The position numbers and the translations under genes are program-made. From assembly GCA_015146655.1 (NCBI GenBank), contig VKHL01000049.1, positions 62,001-126,000 of the forward strand: DNA of 64,000 nucleotides, read 5' to 3'. Below the pieces are notes generated by a model that had not been told where the DNA came from, searched no databases, and saw only the letters and a program-made list of their open reading frames with translations. Of the stretch, positions 10,774 through 21,050 are shown in pieces (within the stretch, counting starts at the first letter, position 1; every line of letters begins with the position of its first letter). This DNA comes from Ochromonas danica. Taxonomy: Eukaryota > Sar > Chrysophyceae > Chromulinales > Chromulinaceae.

Positions 10774-12958
10774 TTAGGAGTAGATAGGTATATCGAGAAT
10801 AGCATTACGAGGGTAGATTTTGTCATAAGGATCCATATCGCTACTTAGAGAAGTAACTGGGTCTATTATCCCCATGTTACCCATCACATCACTACGGCCA
10901 GGTAGTGGTAATGGTAGTGGAGAGGAAATGCTAGCAGTTTGTTGAGATTGTTGCTTCTTATACCCTCTCTGATTATTGAGATCAATACTCACAAGCAATT
11001 GCATAGGAGATACTTCATCATCTGGATTAGACCTTCCATAGATAACAATAGTGCGATCAGTTGCATTCTGTAAGCGAACTAAAGCAAAGTCAGATCTGGT
11101 AGAGAGAAGGTCCATCACAGATGTCATATCCTCTGCCTTGATCTATCCAATCCAACACCATCATCTTATTGGTCAATTGTATAGGGGATAGAAATGAAGC
11201 AATACAGCAAACTTACCCGATTGTGTCTCAGATCGATTGTGAGTGGTTGGTGACATCTGATAATATCAGAATAGCCGAGAGCCAACACCCAGGCAGCAAG
11301 ATCAGCTAATCCTTTCAGAGAAAAGTAATTGCTATCTAGTTCAATACTCTGCAGGTACTGTAGAGGAACACGTCGTAGCCACTCAATAATCTGCTCCCAA
11401 ATTAACAACATGAAAACAACACAAACAATTGCAATTACTGTAAGCAGAAATTTTTTCCTAAGAAGAAAATTCTAATAGGAATGAATCAGACCTTTGAAGA
11501 ATGTCGATCTCCTAATTCAAGTGAACTCAAGGAAAGTCTTTGTAAAGTATCATCTCTAACGCCATTTTCTTCCAAACGCATATGCAAAGACACAAGTGAG
11601 AGATAGAGAGAAAAGACCTTGTTGACACAAAGAAAGGGAAGATCAGTTGACAAGGATTGAACTGTTCGCTTCAAATCAACTTCTTCTTCTTCTTCATTTT
11701 CTCTCTCAACTTCTTCTCTGTTGTTTGTCGAGGAGTCTTCTCTATTTAGTGTAGGAAGTGTTCTGCTTGTGGATTGGACTGCAAGAGGAGGAGAAGATAT
11801 GCTGACCAATTGTCGCGAGACTTTTGCTGGAGCAGTCTTGACAAGACTATTCTTCTCTTTCTGTCCTTGTGGTGATCTCACAGACAATTCTGGTAAAACA
11901 CTTGCACGATCTGATTGACTACTTTTCGAAGTCAATAATGACATCTTCTTGTTCTTTTTAGGGGTACTAAGTCTATCTAAAGAAGAAGCAGAAGCAGAAG
12001 CAGCAGAAGTGAGTGGCAAGGACATAGTTTTCAACTTTTGCACTTGACGAGAGGCTTGATGAACTACTTTTTGTAACATTTGCTTTTCTTCTTGTAAGGT
12101 TGTATTCATACGTAAAATTTCTTTTTCTCGTCGATATAAAGCTTGTTCATCTTGTTCAATAAGATCAATAACTGCACCACAAACTTCTTGTACACGATTT
12201 GTTCGTTCAACAGATTGTACTAATTGTGCCTGTAATTCTCCTCCTCGTTGTCGTTCTTTTACATTTGCTTTTGACAATTCTTCAGAATCAACTTCTAACC
12301 GTCGTATACTTCTATCTAAAGAGTCTAATTCTATTAACTGTTTGAATTCTACGGATTTGGCTCGTGCAAGTTGATCCGCTTTGACACTGTCATGCCAGAT
12401 TAACTCTCTGCGAAGGGAAGCATTCTCTGCCTGTAAGACACGCACTTGTTGAGATAACTCCTCCTTCATTTTCTCTGCTTGTTCTAATTGATTAGATAGC
12501 TTCGTCTGATGGAAAGGACCTGTGATCTCCAACTCATTTAGACGCTTTAACTGTTTCTCTGCAATCAACATGCTATCCTGTCTATGTGCTTCTAAGAAAC
12601 GAATCTCAGTCTCTAGACAAAGTATCTGTTCTTCTTGTTCTTTCACTTTCTTAAGTAAGATCAAGTTTTGTTGTTCTAGTGTATAGAAAGCAGCATGTGT
12701 GAGATTGTTGGAGTTGATAGTTTGTTGTTGTTCTATTATCAGAAAATGCTTTTCTTGAAGTTCTCCTTGAAGTTGAGTTAGAAGAGTAGTCTGTTCTTGT
12801 ACTTTCTTGCGAAGGACATCAATCTCACCATTGAGAAGGATAGTATGTTCTGCTGCTGTTTGACTCTCTATCTGCTGTAAGGTCAACATCTCTTGTGTGG
12901 CCTCCAGTTGTGCTTCCAAAGCAGCGATGGTCTCTCGATGATGAGCTGTCGTCAACAT
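10774..12958 (-). CDS. Long coiled-coil protein with C-terminal LRR-like segment
   Basis: Exons 12958-11492, 11390-11217 and 11142-10774, all phase 0, give 669 residues. Residues about 5-330 are almost unbroken heptads rich in Leu, Gln and Glu, predicting a long parallel coiled coil. A Ser/Lys-rich linker follows (about 335-430). The second and third exons encode leucine-rich-repeat-like text (LQSIELDSNYFSLKGLADLA; LTIDLRHNRIKAEDM). The first intron has a weak donor (GTCTGA). The open frame extends 25 codons upstream of 12958 but without another ATG. The architecture suggests a cytoskeletal, basal-body or scaffold role; I cannot name an orthologue. Confidence 0.7.
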
Positions 12959-13622
12959 GATGGTGGCATTAACTATTATAGGAGAGTTTGTATGAGGATG
13001 GAAATCTATGACGAATAACACTGACACCCACAATAAACAACGGACTAAATAATGATCTTGCAGATAGACCCCACACCGTTAACTTAAGAAGAAGACGAAA
13101 CGATCGCAGTCCAGCAACTTGTTGTTACATAAGTGTTAAACTACAGAGATGATGATAAAGTTCTGACAACCAAACAATCGAAATCACTTGAAGCCAGTCC
13201 TTGCTTTAAGCAGTGTGCGTGTCTCCCCAGCCACTCGTCCTATTCTATTCTGTGGGGTAGAAAGTAGTGTGGAGTAGTCAGATTGAAGACGAATAGTCTA
13301 TAGCTGCAGCTCAATCAACCCGTGAGTTAACTATAGACCCTGGGAGTGCTCTTTCGTCGGATAGTCTTTGTTGTGATGTTAAATAAGCAGAACATGCTAT
13401 TCTTTGGCATTGATAATTACTCGATAACAGACACTTAGACTGGGCTAAACACTGTTGGTTGAAGGTGTGCACACAATTTACTTGGATAAGGTAAACAACC
13501 TACACAGCTCTGATGCTATCCCATCACGAGCTATTAGAGTGAGTGTTTTGTAATGATCCATGTTATCACAATAGTAAGATCTTGTCTCATCCAGAGGCAT
13601 AGTCCACAGTTTGCTGTGTATA
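12959..13622. other. Intergenic region, coiled-coil gene / PEX4
   Basis: Sequence between the 5' end of the coiled-coil gene and the 3' end of PEX4 on the same strand. It should hold one promoter and one 3' UTR. I looked for a tRNA cloverleaf and a missed exon and saw neither. Confidence 0.45.
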
Positions 13623-14232
13623 TCAAGCCTTTCTAGAGTAGTCGATACAGTACATCTTTGTCATCGTTCGATAGGCCCGTAAATCACCTCCTCGCAGCAT
13701 ATTACCTGCATCACAATTCAAAGGGCTACCAAGCAGGATAGATCATGATAAATGACTGTGTAGAGGAAGAAGAGGTATCACTTATTCCACCGACATGCAC
13801 TGACCTGTCAGGCGCAGGGTCTCCGAGCAGTGCTACGATAGCACGACAAGCAGATTGAAGTGACCAAGCAGGTGACCAATTCTTCTTCAATATATCCAAG
13901 CAAATTTCCCCTGTCTATGATAACACACATTTTTTCAGATATTTTTAGAAGATAACAACTAGCACTGCCATATTGGTCAATACCTGAAACATGATATTAG
14001 GATGGAAGATCTTAGTCTTGAATCGAATAGTAGGAGGTATCATAGGATACTCTGAAGGTACTGAGATAGCTAGATCAAAGAGATAACCATCATAATAGGA
14101 ATCCTTGGGTCCCTTGATCGTTGCTTCCCATTGGAAGATATCCTCTTTAGGTTTCAAAAGAAGTATGTTTTCATCTGCTTGGGAAGCAACCGCAATTGCT
14201 TCCTTATGCAACCGTTTTGAGCATGAGATCAT
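13623..14232 (-). CDS. PEX4: PEX4-like ubiquitin-conjugating enzyme (E2)
   Basis: Exons 14232-13984, 13914-13805 and 13725-13623 give 153 residues, the length of plant PEX4/UBC22. The catalytic core is complete: HPN (residues 77-79), then TGEICLDIL with the active Cys at 88, then WSPAWSLQSACRAIVALL and DPAPDSPLNCDAGNMLRGGD. The spacing and the GEICLDILKK-NWSPAW wording fit PEX4 better than other E2 families. PEX4 ubiquitinates the peroxisomal import receptor PEX5 so that it can be recycled from the membrane. The N-terminus MISCSKRLHKEAIAV aligns with the first helix of the family, supporting the start. No PEX22 partner is visible in the window. Confidence 0.85.
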
Positions 14233-14430
14233 ATTTCTACAGATATGAATCGTATTCCTATTCTTTATTCAATAATGATGATCCTTTTTCTCTGCCACGC
14301 TTGCTGGCAGAAGTGGAGGAGAGCTGGATTCCATTGGAATATAAGCCATTCCATGGACAATTTTGAGCGTTATTTTTGGAGATTTGAAATTTAGATGATG
14401 GTGTGCGCAGGTGGGGAGGTTTGATTTTTG

Positions 14431-15507
14431 ATGTCGTGGGCTGTTCCGTTCAACACAAAAGAAACTAGACTATACCAGACGATGGATCAATTTATCCTGA
14501 GACTTCCTAAAGGAGGTCTTTCTACCAAGAAGAAGCGTTCGCCAGATGATCGAGGAGGTGAGAGTGGCTTGCCTCCAAGCAAAGCTTCGCGTGGTCAGAT
14601 GTACTTGGACTTTGGACAAAGATCATTCTCTCGTGCACAAACGTGCGACCTCTGTGGGTTACTTTACGTCGCAACAGACCTTGATGATGTCACAGAACAC
14701 AAGAGGTTTTGTCGAATGGTGAGCAACTCTTTCGTCTCCTAGTTGTGCTGATGGTCTGATCAGTGGTTTTTACATAAATGAGCAGGCGAGAGCACCTCCC
14801 ACACTGCCAATAACGTTTTCAAATCATATGCAAGAACTCACTTCTTGGGGTAATGGTGGAGGATGTGATGAGAAGGTTGTGCGGGTGGGGGACGGTAAGT
14901 CCTGCGAAGCACTCAAGAAAGCATTCCTCCTCGCTGAGAACTGTCTGGGAGCCACTGAACAATATGTAAGTCCATAGTCACCTTGCCTCTTCTCTTATTG
15001 CCAGTGAGATAATGAGGTTGCCAACGAGTGCAGAAAGTAGCATGGAAGGGCCTTTACCTCTACCTGGTAGGAAGAGATGTGGCAGGACTGTTGGTGGTAG
15101 ACGAAGTGGTGGATTCCGCTGTCGTCGAATTGAGTTTTTTCGAAGAGGTTTCCTCTATGACAATATCAGATCCTGTACCCTCACCTCCAATCCTTCCAAA
15201 CGTCTATCTGGACAGTAGCCCTAGCAGTATCACCTCACCTTTCCGAAAGGTCTCCCTATCCGCTCACCCAACCACTCCTACTCCTCGCAACCCTTCCATC
15301 AGACTAGGAGTACGAGTTATCTGGATTCATCCAGACTATCGTCGAAGAGAGATTGGTCATCGACTTATCGATACGGCAAGGAGGTTCCAGTTTTTTGGCA
15401 AGGTCTTGTCTCGTCAGGAAATTGCATTCAGTCAACCCACAGAGGCAGGGTTTGCCTTTGCTTTAAAGTATTCTGGCGATAGAAAAGTTCGCTGTTATCC
15501 TCGCTAG
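14431..15507 (+). CDS. ESCO: ESCO/Eco1-type cohesin acetyltransferase
   Basis: Exons 14431-14718, 14786-14965 and 15034-15507, all phase 0, give 313 residues. A zinc finger at residues 60-94 (DFGQRSFSRAQTCDLCGLLY...EHKRFC) matches the ESCO finger; ligands are Cys72, Cys75, His90 and Cys94, the last a Cys in place of the usual His. The C-terminal GNAT-like domain has GVRVIWIHPDYRRREIGHRL (acetyl-CoA loop) and IAFSQPTEAGFAFALKY, both ESCO hallmarks. These enzymes acetylate SMC3 in S phase to lock cohesion. The next in-frame ATG (14482, MDQFILRLPK) is an alternative start. The N-terminus is short compared with animal ESCO, closer to yeast Eco1. Confidence 0.88.
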
Positions 15508-15728
15508 ATTGACAAACAGTCATTAGTTTCTTGTAGTGGTTGTAGTAGTAGAGTTGGCATGTATGGACAGTATAGTTGCTAGCTGGGTCTATGTATTTGT
15601 TTAGTCAGTAGTCTAGTTGGGGAAGTGGCATGGACTACTTATAAATCGATTTAAGTGAGTTTCGGCGTCGGTTTCTCACAATTCTGTTACCGTTCCGCTT
15701 TAACAATTAACAGAAAGTAAAGAATAAA

Positions 15729-16626
15729 ATGATTGATGGCCATTATGAAGGCAGCTTTAAAGATGGTGTGCGCGATGGTCAAGGTAAGTTAGTGTGGGCG
15801 AATGGAGATTCTTATGAAGGATCATTTAAACAAGGCCTTCGTCATGGTTATGGTATTCTTATCGAACAACAAGGTGCAAAAGTATATAAAGGTAATTGGT
15901 CCTTATCCCAACGTGAAGGGAAAGGTGAACAAACCTTTAAAAATGATGATATTTATATTGGAGATTTCCATTGTGATGTTTTCCATGGAAAGGGAGAATT
16001 ACGTACTCTCACTGGCCGTTATGTTGGCCAATTCAAAAATGGCTTACGTGATGGGATTGGTACGATGTATTATAAGACTAATGCTCGGTATGAAGGTCAG
16101 TGGAAATTAGGTCGATTTGATGGGAAAGGCTTTTACTTCTGGCCTGATGGTCGACGATATGAAGGACAATGGGTACAAGGAGAACGTTCTGGAGAAGGTG
16201 TACTGTCCCTTCCCACAGGAGAGAAATATGGTAGAATAACAACAACAACAACAACAACAACCCCCTTCTCTCCTGTGCATAGACATCTGATGTGTTGTAT
16301 ATAGCATCACATGTTGATAGGCACTTTCTATAGCATGTTGTTGTTTCTTTGTACTAATATGGTATCTTGTCTTTCTGTTGATGATAATAGATGGATTGTT
16401 CAAGAATAGTAAGAAGCATGGACCTGGTTGGTGGAAGTTTATCAATGGTAAAGTTCGACCAGGTGAATGGAAAGATGATGAACTTCTTCGATGGACTGGT
16501 CCAGAACAACATGAAGCACAGATGAAGGCAAAGAAACTCAAAAATCAACAGAAGAGAACGTCTACCAATGCCTCTACCATTGCCACTGCAGCAGCCACTG
16601 CTGCTTCTACTGCTGGTGGACTATGA
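15729..16626 (+). CDS. MORN-repeat protein
   Basis: Exons 15729-16230 and 16391-16626 give 245 residues. About seven MORN repeats run from residue 5 to 195, each of the form YEGSFKDGVRDGQGKLVW. Later repeats are looser (HGPGWWKFINGKVRPGEWKDDE), and the tail (about 215-245) is Lys/Gln then Ala/Thr rich. MORN arrays bind acidic phospholipids or act as rigid spacers in cytoskeletal, flagellar or cortical proteins. There is no added enzymatic domain such as PIP kinase. The repeats cover nearly the whole chain, so a structural role is likely; orthology is not assignable. An ACA microsatellite lies at the start of the intron. Confidence 0.85.
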
Positions 16627-16858
16627 ATACATGTTATAGATTAATCATGGTGGAAACGTTGAAGAGGTTATTGGACATGTTGATAGTCCATGTGCATTTG
16701 TATTTTATAATAGCTACAGTAGTGGTAGTATAAGACAGCTCAGTATTCATGTAGTAGATAGATCATCTCTACCTGTTGTTTTCAATGTTCTTTCATTCAT
16801 GAAAAATAGCAATAGCCAACCAAAAAGAGTACATGGAAGGAATTCATTATTATTTACG

Positions 16859-17173
16859 TTACACAGCAGAAAGAAAAGAATCCAATTCGCCCTGATAGTT
16901 GGAGGGTTGGTTGGCTAATCTGTCTGTTGTTGAAGAAGAACATGGAATGACCTCACAGAAGAGATGCCCCATACTGTACCTCCCAACAAACTTTCTTGAC
17001 ACCACAGTTCCTTCGCCATATTTCTTCTTGCTTATTATTGATTCTTCCATCTTACTTTCCATCTTTCCATCTGCAAAAATAGTATAAGAGTTGAAGTAAC
17101 ACACGCAATACACAGAGAAAAGGGGAAAAGGCTGTGACTAGCCAGAACTACGCACGGATAAAGGTAGAGACAT
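16859..17173 (-). CDS. Small hypothetical protein
   Basis: Two short exons, 17173-17152 and 17070-16859, join in phase (donor GTAGTT, acceptor TTTTTGCAG) to 77 residues. The middle has a regular pattern, KKYGEGTVVSRKFVGRYSMGHLFCEVI, that looks like coding sequence rather than chance, but I do not recognise it. The first exon is tiny and therefore uncertain; translation could also begin at an internal ATG in the second exon. It sits tail-to-tail with the MORN gene and 14 bases past the stop of the PP4R1 gene, so it could alternatively be part of a longer transcript. Confidence 0.35.
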
Positions 17174-17187
17174 GCCATATTATCCTA

Positions 17188-20100
17188 CTATTCCTGGTGA
17201 GTGAGTTGATGACTTTCTTCCTCCACCTCTGGTTCACTTTCCCTGGGAGGTGACGCAGGTGTGCTATCTGCTGGGCTTCCACTCACTCCATTATTATGAT
17301 TCATTTCTTGTTCGTACTCATCGCTGTCTTCCCTAGTGAAAGATGGTCTGGCAGCTGTAAAAGATGAGGCATCCTTTGAGCGAGGCACGAAAGGTGACTT
17401 CTTGAGTCCATCAATAATATCAAGCTCATCAACTACTGTGGGGTCTAACATGGATACTGTATACTCTCTTTCTGCTTCCGTGAGAGTGAAGGATTCTCTG
17501 TCAGGAGAAGACAATGGTGCTGGGCAACCATCCTCATCTTCTTCTGAATTGTTCACCATAATCTTTGGAATGTGACACATAGTGATATTATCATCAAGCT
17601 CGATAGTTGTAGAGCGACCACGAGCAGAACTGATGCTTGTGCTGCGCAAACGTTCAACGACGGCAGCTTCTAAGATCTGAGCAGATTCTTCCAGTCCCAA
17701 AAAGGAGCTTTCATCCACCGTGTTAATAGGTGTAGGATCTAGACTAATTGGTTCATTGCCACCTGGGGCGATCCTTCGACCACGACATGAGACTTGTACA
17801 AAGGAAATATCAGGATATAGGCTCTTCAGCAGAGAGACGTTGTTGCAAATGTCACGATCATCCTTGGACAGTCGTTCGACACATTGCTTTATATCAGATC
17901 GAGTTAATAACCATCTCCATGGCGATTCAATGCCATGCAGATCCAAACTACTGCGTCTTGAATGAACAACAGAAGCAGCTACACTTTCATGCGCATGATC
18001 GCTTTGATAATGATGGTCCCAGGGAGAAAGATGATCAGGAGACCATCCAACAAGGAAGTTAGAGACTGCAAGACGGACATTGAAGACACGATCTAGAGTT
18101 AATATCAATACACCATGGATAAAATTCTTCTCAAAGAAATCTCTTGGTAGGTCTCTCAATAACTGTGGACAGAGTTCCATCCATAACTGCCTCATCTGGA
18201 ACTTGTCAGAGGTAATGAAAGCATTGATTGAGTTGACAATTTCATCAAGATTCTGACGGCAGTTTTCCTTGGTCTCTTCATCGTATTGCGAACATTCATC
18301 AGTGACCACATCTAGCAGAGCTTTCACCATGGCAGTGACTCCTTGGAAAGTATCGCAACGAACACTAGCAACAGGGTCTTGTAAGAGAGTCATAATAGTA
18401 GGGTAGAGAGTATGGAAAACATCCGGTTTAGCAGGTAAGGCTACTAAATCAGGAAGCTGTACAGCGAGATACTGACGAAGGCGCCAGTTGAATGGATTGG
18501 TAGAATGAAGCATTTCATGCAAAATAGGCAGAAAAGAAACTCTACAAAGATCAGGCAAAGTCCCAAGGAACGCAGCAATATGCTTGATCACACCGATTTG
18601 AACGACTTCCACACATTGGAACATGTCTTCGAAGACGGGAACCAGCTCCTCTTCGATCAGAGTTTCATCTTCGAGAATACGAGCAACTTCATGCAAAGAG
18701 CAAGCTAATGTTTGCTTAATATTGGTGCTACGACTTTGTGCGAGGTTGTGATAAAGCTCGCGTACTTCAGTCCAGCGCTCCCGACCAATGACTTGCAACA
18801 CCGCTGGAAAGCTATAGGCACAGATATGCCTCAACTCCCCATCTCCAGTGGCATCTCCTGTTGGATTGGAAGCCATGGAGATGTACTGACCAAGAATAGT
18901 TTCGTTCACAGCACGGGATGGTAATGTGGCAATGAACATGCCCGATTGCTGTAAGATACTCTGTTTGACCAATCTGGAAGGATCGTGTGCTAATCGTAAG
19001 AAGATCTCGACCAAGACGCCCAAACGAATGTCCTCGCTAACGTTCTTAGAAATCTCTGACAGGCTTTCAGCACAAGCTCGACGAACTCGGTACATGTCAT
19101 CTTTGCTCAAACGCACGAAAGCTGGCATCAACCTCTCCAACAATTCATGCTCACCACCAACTTTACATATGCTATGGAAGTTTAACGCAGTGGATTTACG
19201 AACACGAAAAACAGGATCTTCGGCCAGTGAGACAACCTCAGGGATAACAAATTGTCGACATAAATCATATCCCATGGGTTCGGCCAAGAGATTTAACAGT
19301 TGAGCAGCCGTCATACGCATATCCTCTTTGTCATCTTCATGTGCCAAACGCTAACATTGCGGCCAAATGTAAGTTGCAAGCAAAGTACAAGAACTACTAA
19401 CACCACCTACCAGGATAACAGTGAGGACATGCTGGCCGATATCTTCCAATCTGACCATCTGTGCGATCTCCACGATTGTCATGCTGGCCGACTGTCGCAC
19501 CTGGAAGACCATCAAAAGGACCATCAAAATCAATATAATGCATACGATTACAGAAATCTACCTCCTGCTTCTCATCTTCTAACAAGCTGGCGGCGAGAGG
19601 AAGGAGCTTCTCCAGCATGACCTTATAGCCTTGTTCACCTCCTTCACTGTAGAAAAACTGCATCACCATATATATACATATCACCATTTATCAGAAATAG
19701 AAGCATGAAACATGGTCAATAGTCCCACCTTAGCAAGATGCTTCAGCTGCTCGACGAGGTGTTGCTTCACGACTGGTTCGCCATCTTTGGCCAAGGCATC
19801 CAAAAGCGGGACAATTGTGGCCACTGTCTGTTGAAATCTGGAGAAACACTTAACATTAGCTACTCATACATCTCATAGCATTATCAATAATGCCTTACCC
19901 TATGCTCTGAGCGACATCTCCAATCATCTTCACATGGACCAACCTAATCATGGGAAAACCATCATCACATGACAGTGAGGCCCATCACTTTGACAGCATG
20001 CATTAAACCACCCTACCGTTGTAGTCCTATGCTACTTTTGGCATATCTCACGACACGCTGATGTTCGGTTAATTTATCATCAATGGTAAGATCTTCAAAA

Positions 20101-20263
20101 GTGGGAGCAGCTTTGGAGGCGGGTAATTTAACTTGTTGAAATGACCTGGAAAGTGCCCAGAAGTGATTAGTCTCATTGTACTAACATTTCGATGGAAGCA
20201 AAATATCAGGATTGTAATACAGTCCAAGTAAGCTTACTTATAGAATTGAAGAAGTTGTGACAT
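17188..20263 (-). CDS. PPP4R1: Protein phosphatase 4 regulatory subunit 1-like HEAT-repeat protein
   Basis: Seven exons (20263-20238, 20145-20017, 19943-19899, 19837-19729, 19657-19562, 19500-19411, 19350-17188) give 885 residues. HEAT repeats fill residues about 40-640; examples are VIPEVVSLAEDPVFRVRKSTALN and LMPAFVRLSKDDMYRVRRACAES. The VRKSTA/VRRACAESL and PSRLVKQSILQQSGMFIATL segments follow PP4R1 rather than the PP2A A subunit, which is shorter and more regular. The last 200 residues are acidic and Ser-rich. The protein scaffolds the PP4 catalytic subunit and tunes its substrates. Six small exons crowd the 5' end, then one long exon. It is divergent from kinesin-4. Confidence 0.8.
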
Positions 20264-21050
20264 GTTTGTGCTTGGGGAAGAGATCTTCTTCACAATGATG
20301 CATTCAAGAGAGAAGAAAGTCTAAGAATGAAGACAGAGCAAAGAGAAGACTAGAAATACACTATCTCTTTGTCAAAGATAAGAAGAGGATTCTATTTATA
20401 TAATATATATTTTTTTAATCCTTAATAATTCCTTATTGTTTTTTGACAAGACAGGAACTCTAAACGATGGGATCGATCGATCCATGCCCAAGTGACCAGA
20501 CCAGATACAATATCATCCACTCATTGCGCGGGAATAACAACAATATGTCCTCCCACACTGTGTCCTGGGAAGTTAACGATACCAAACCCACTCATTGCGC
20601 GGGAATGACAACAATATATCTTCCCAAACACCTCTTCTCTCTGGGTGGACAAACAAGACCGTTTGTCTTGGGAAGTTAACGGACCAGACCCAGTCATTGC
20701 GCGGGAATAACAACAATATACCCTCAAACTGCAGCAGACCGTTTGTCTTGGGAAGTTAACGGTTTGCTGTCAGCAGAGGAGTGCGTGCGGTACACTCTCC
20801 AACGACACCAAGCGGGAGTGCTTTCTCGTCTCTTTCCCTCAACAAGAAACAAATCAATCACTTGCTCCTCTCTACCGTATGAATTGATAAAGTATTATAT
20901 ATTCTCCTATTTCGAATTGAACTCTTTGTTCGGCTATTCTTTTTCATCTTCTTTGGGAGCTTCTCTCATTTCTTCATTATTAATTATTTTCTATAATTAT
21001 CCAACAATCATCATCATTTCTTTTTCGACATCTTTATCGTTCACTGAACA
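20264..21050. promoter_or_regulatory. Divergent promoter region, PP4R1 / kinesin-4
   Basis: This 787-base region lies between two start codons facing away from each other. Near 20390-20450 it is strongly AT-rich (TATATAATATATATTTTTTT). It then carries three copies of a motif containing GCGCGGGAA (20518-20763). The last 200 bases before the kinesin ATG are T-rich and probably 5' UTR. Confidence 0.55.
20518..20763. repeat. Three imperfect tandem repeats with E2F-like core
   Basis: CATTGCGCGGGAAT(A/G)ACAACAATAT occurs near 20523, 20594 and 20695, each followed after 30-70 bases by GGGAAGTTAACG (near 20569, 20671, 20750). Copies two and three also share GACCGTTTGTCTTG. Inverse-complemented, the core reads TTCCCGCGC, which fits the E2F/DP consensus TTSSCGC. 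Spacing is uneven (about 70 and 100 bases). Confidence 0.65.

Noticed and set aside
20518-20763. CRISPR-like array
   Set aside because: Only three imperfect copies with uneven spacing, in a eukaryotic promoter, and no cas genes.
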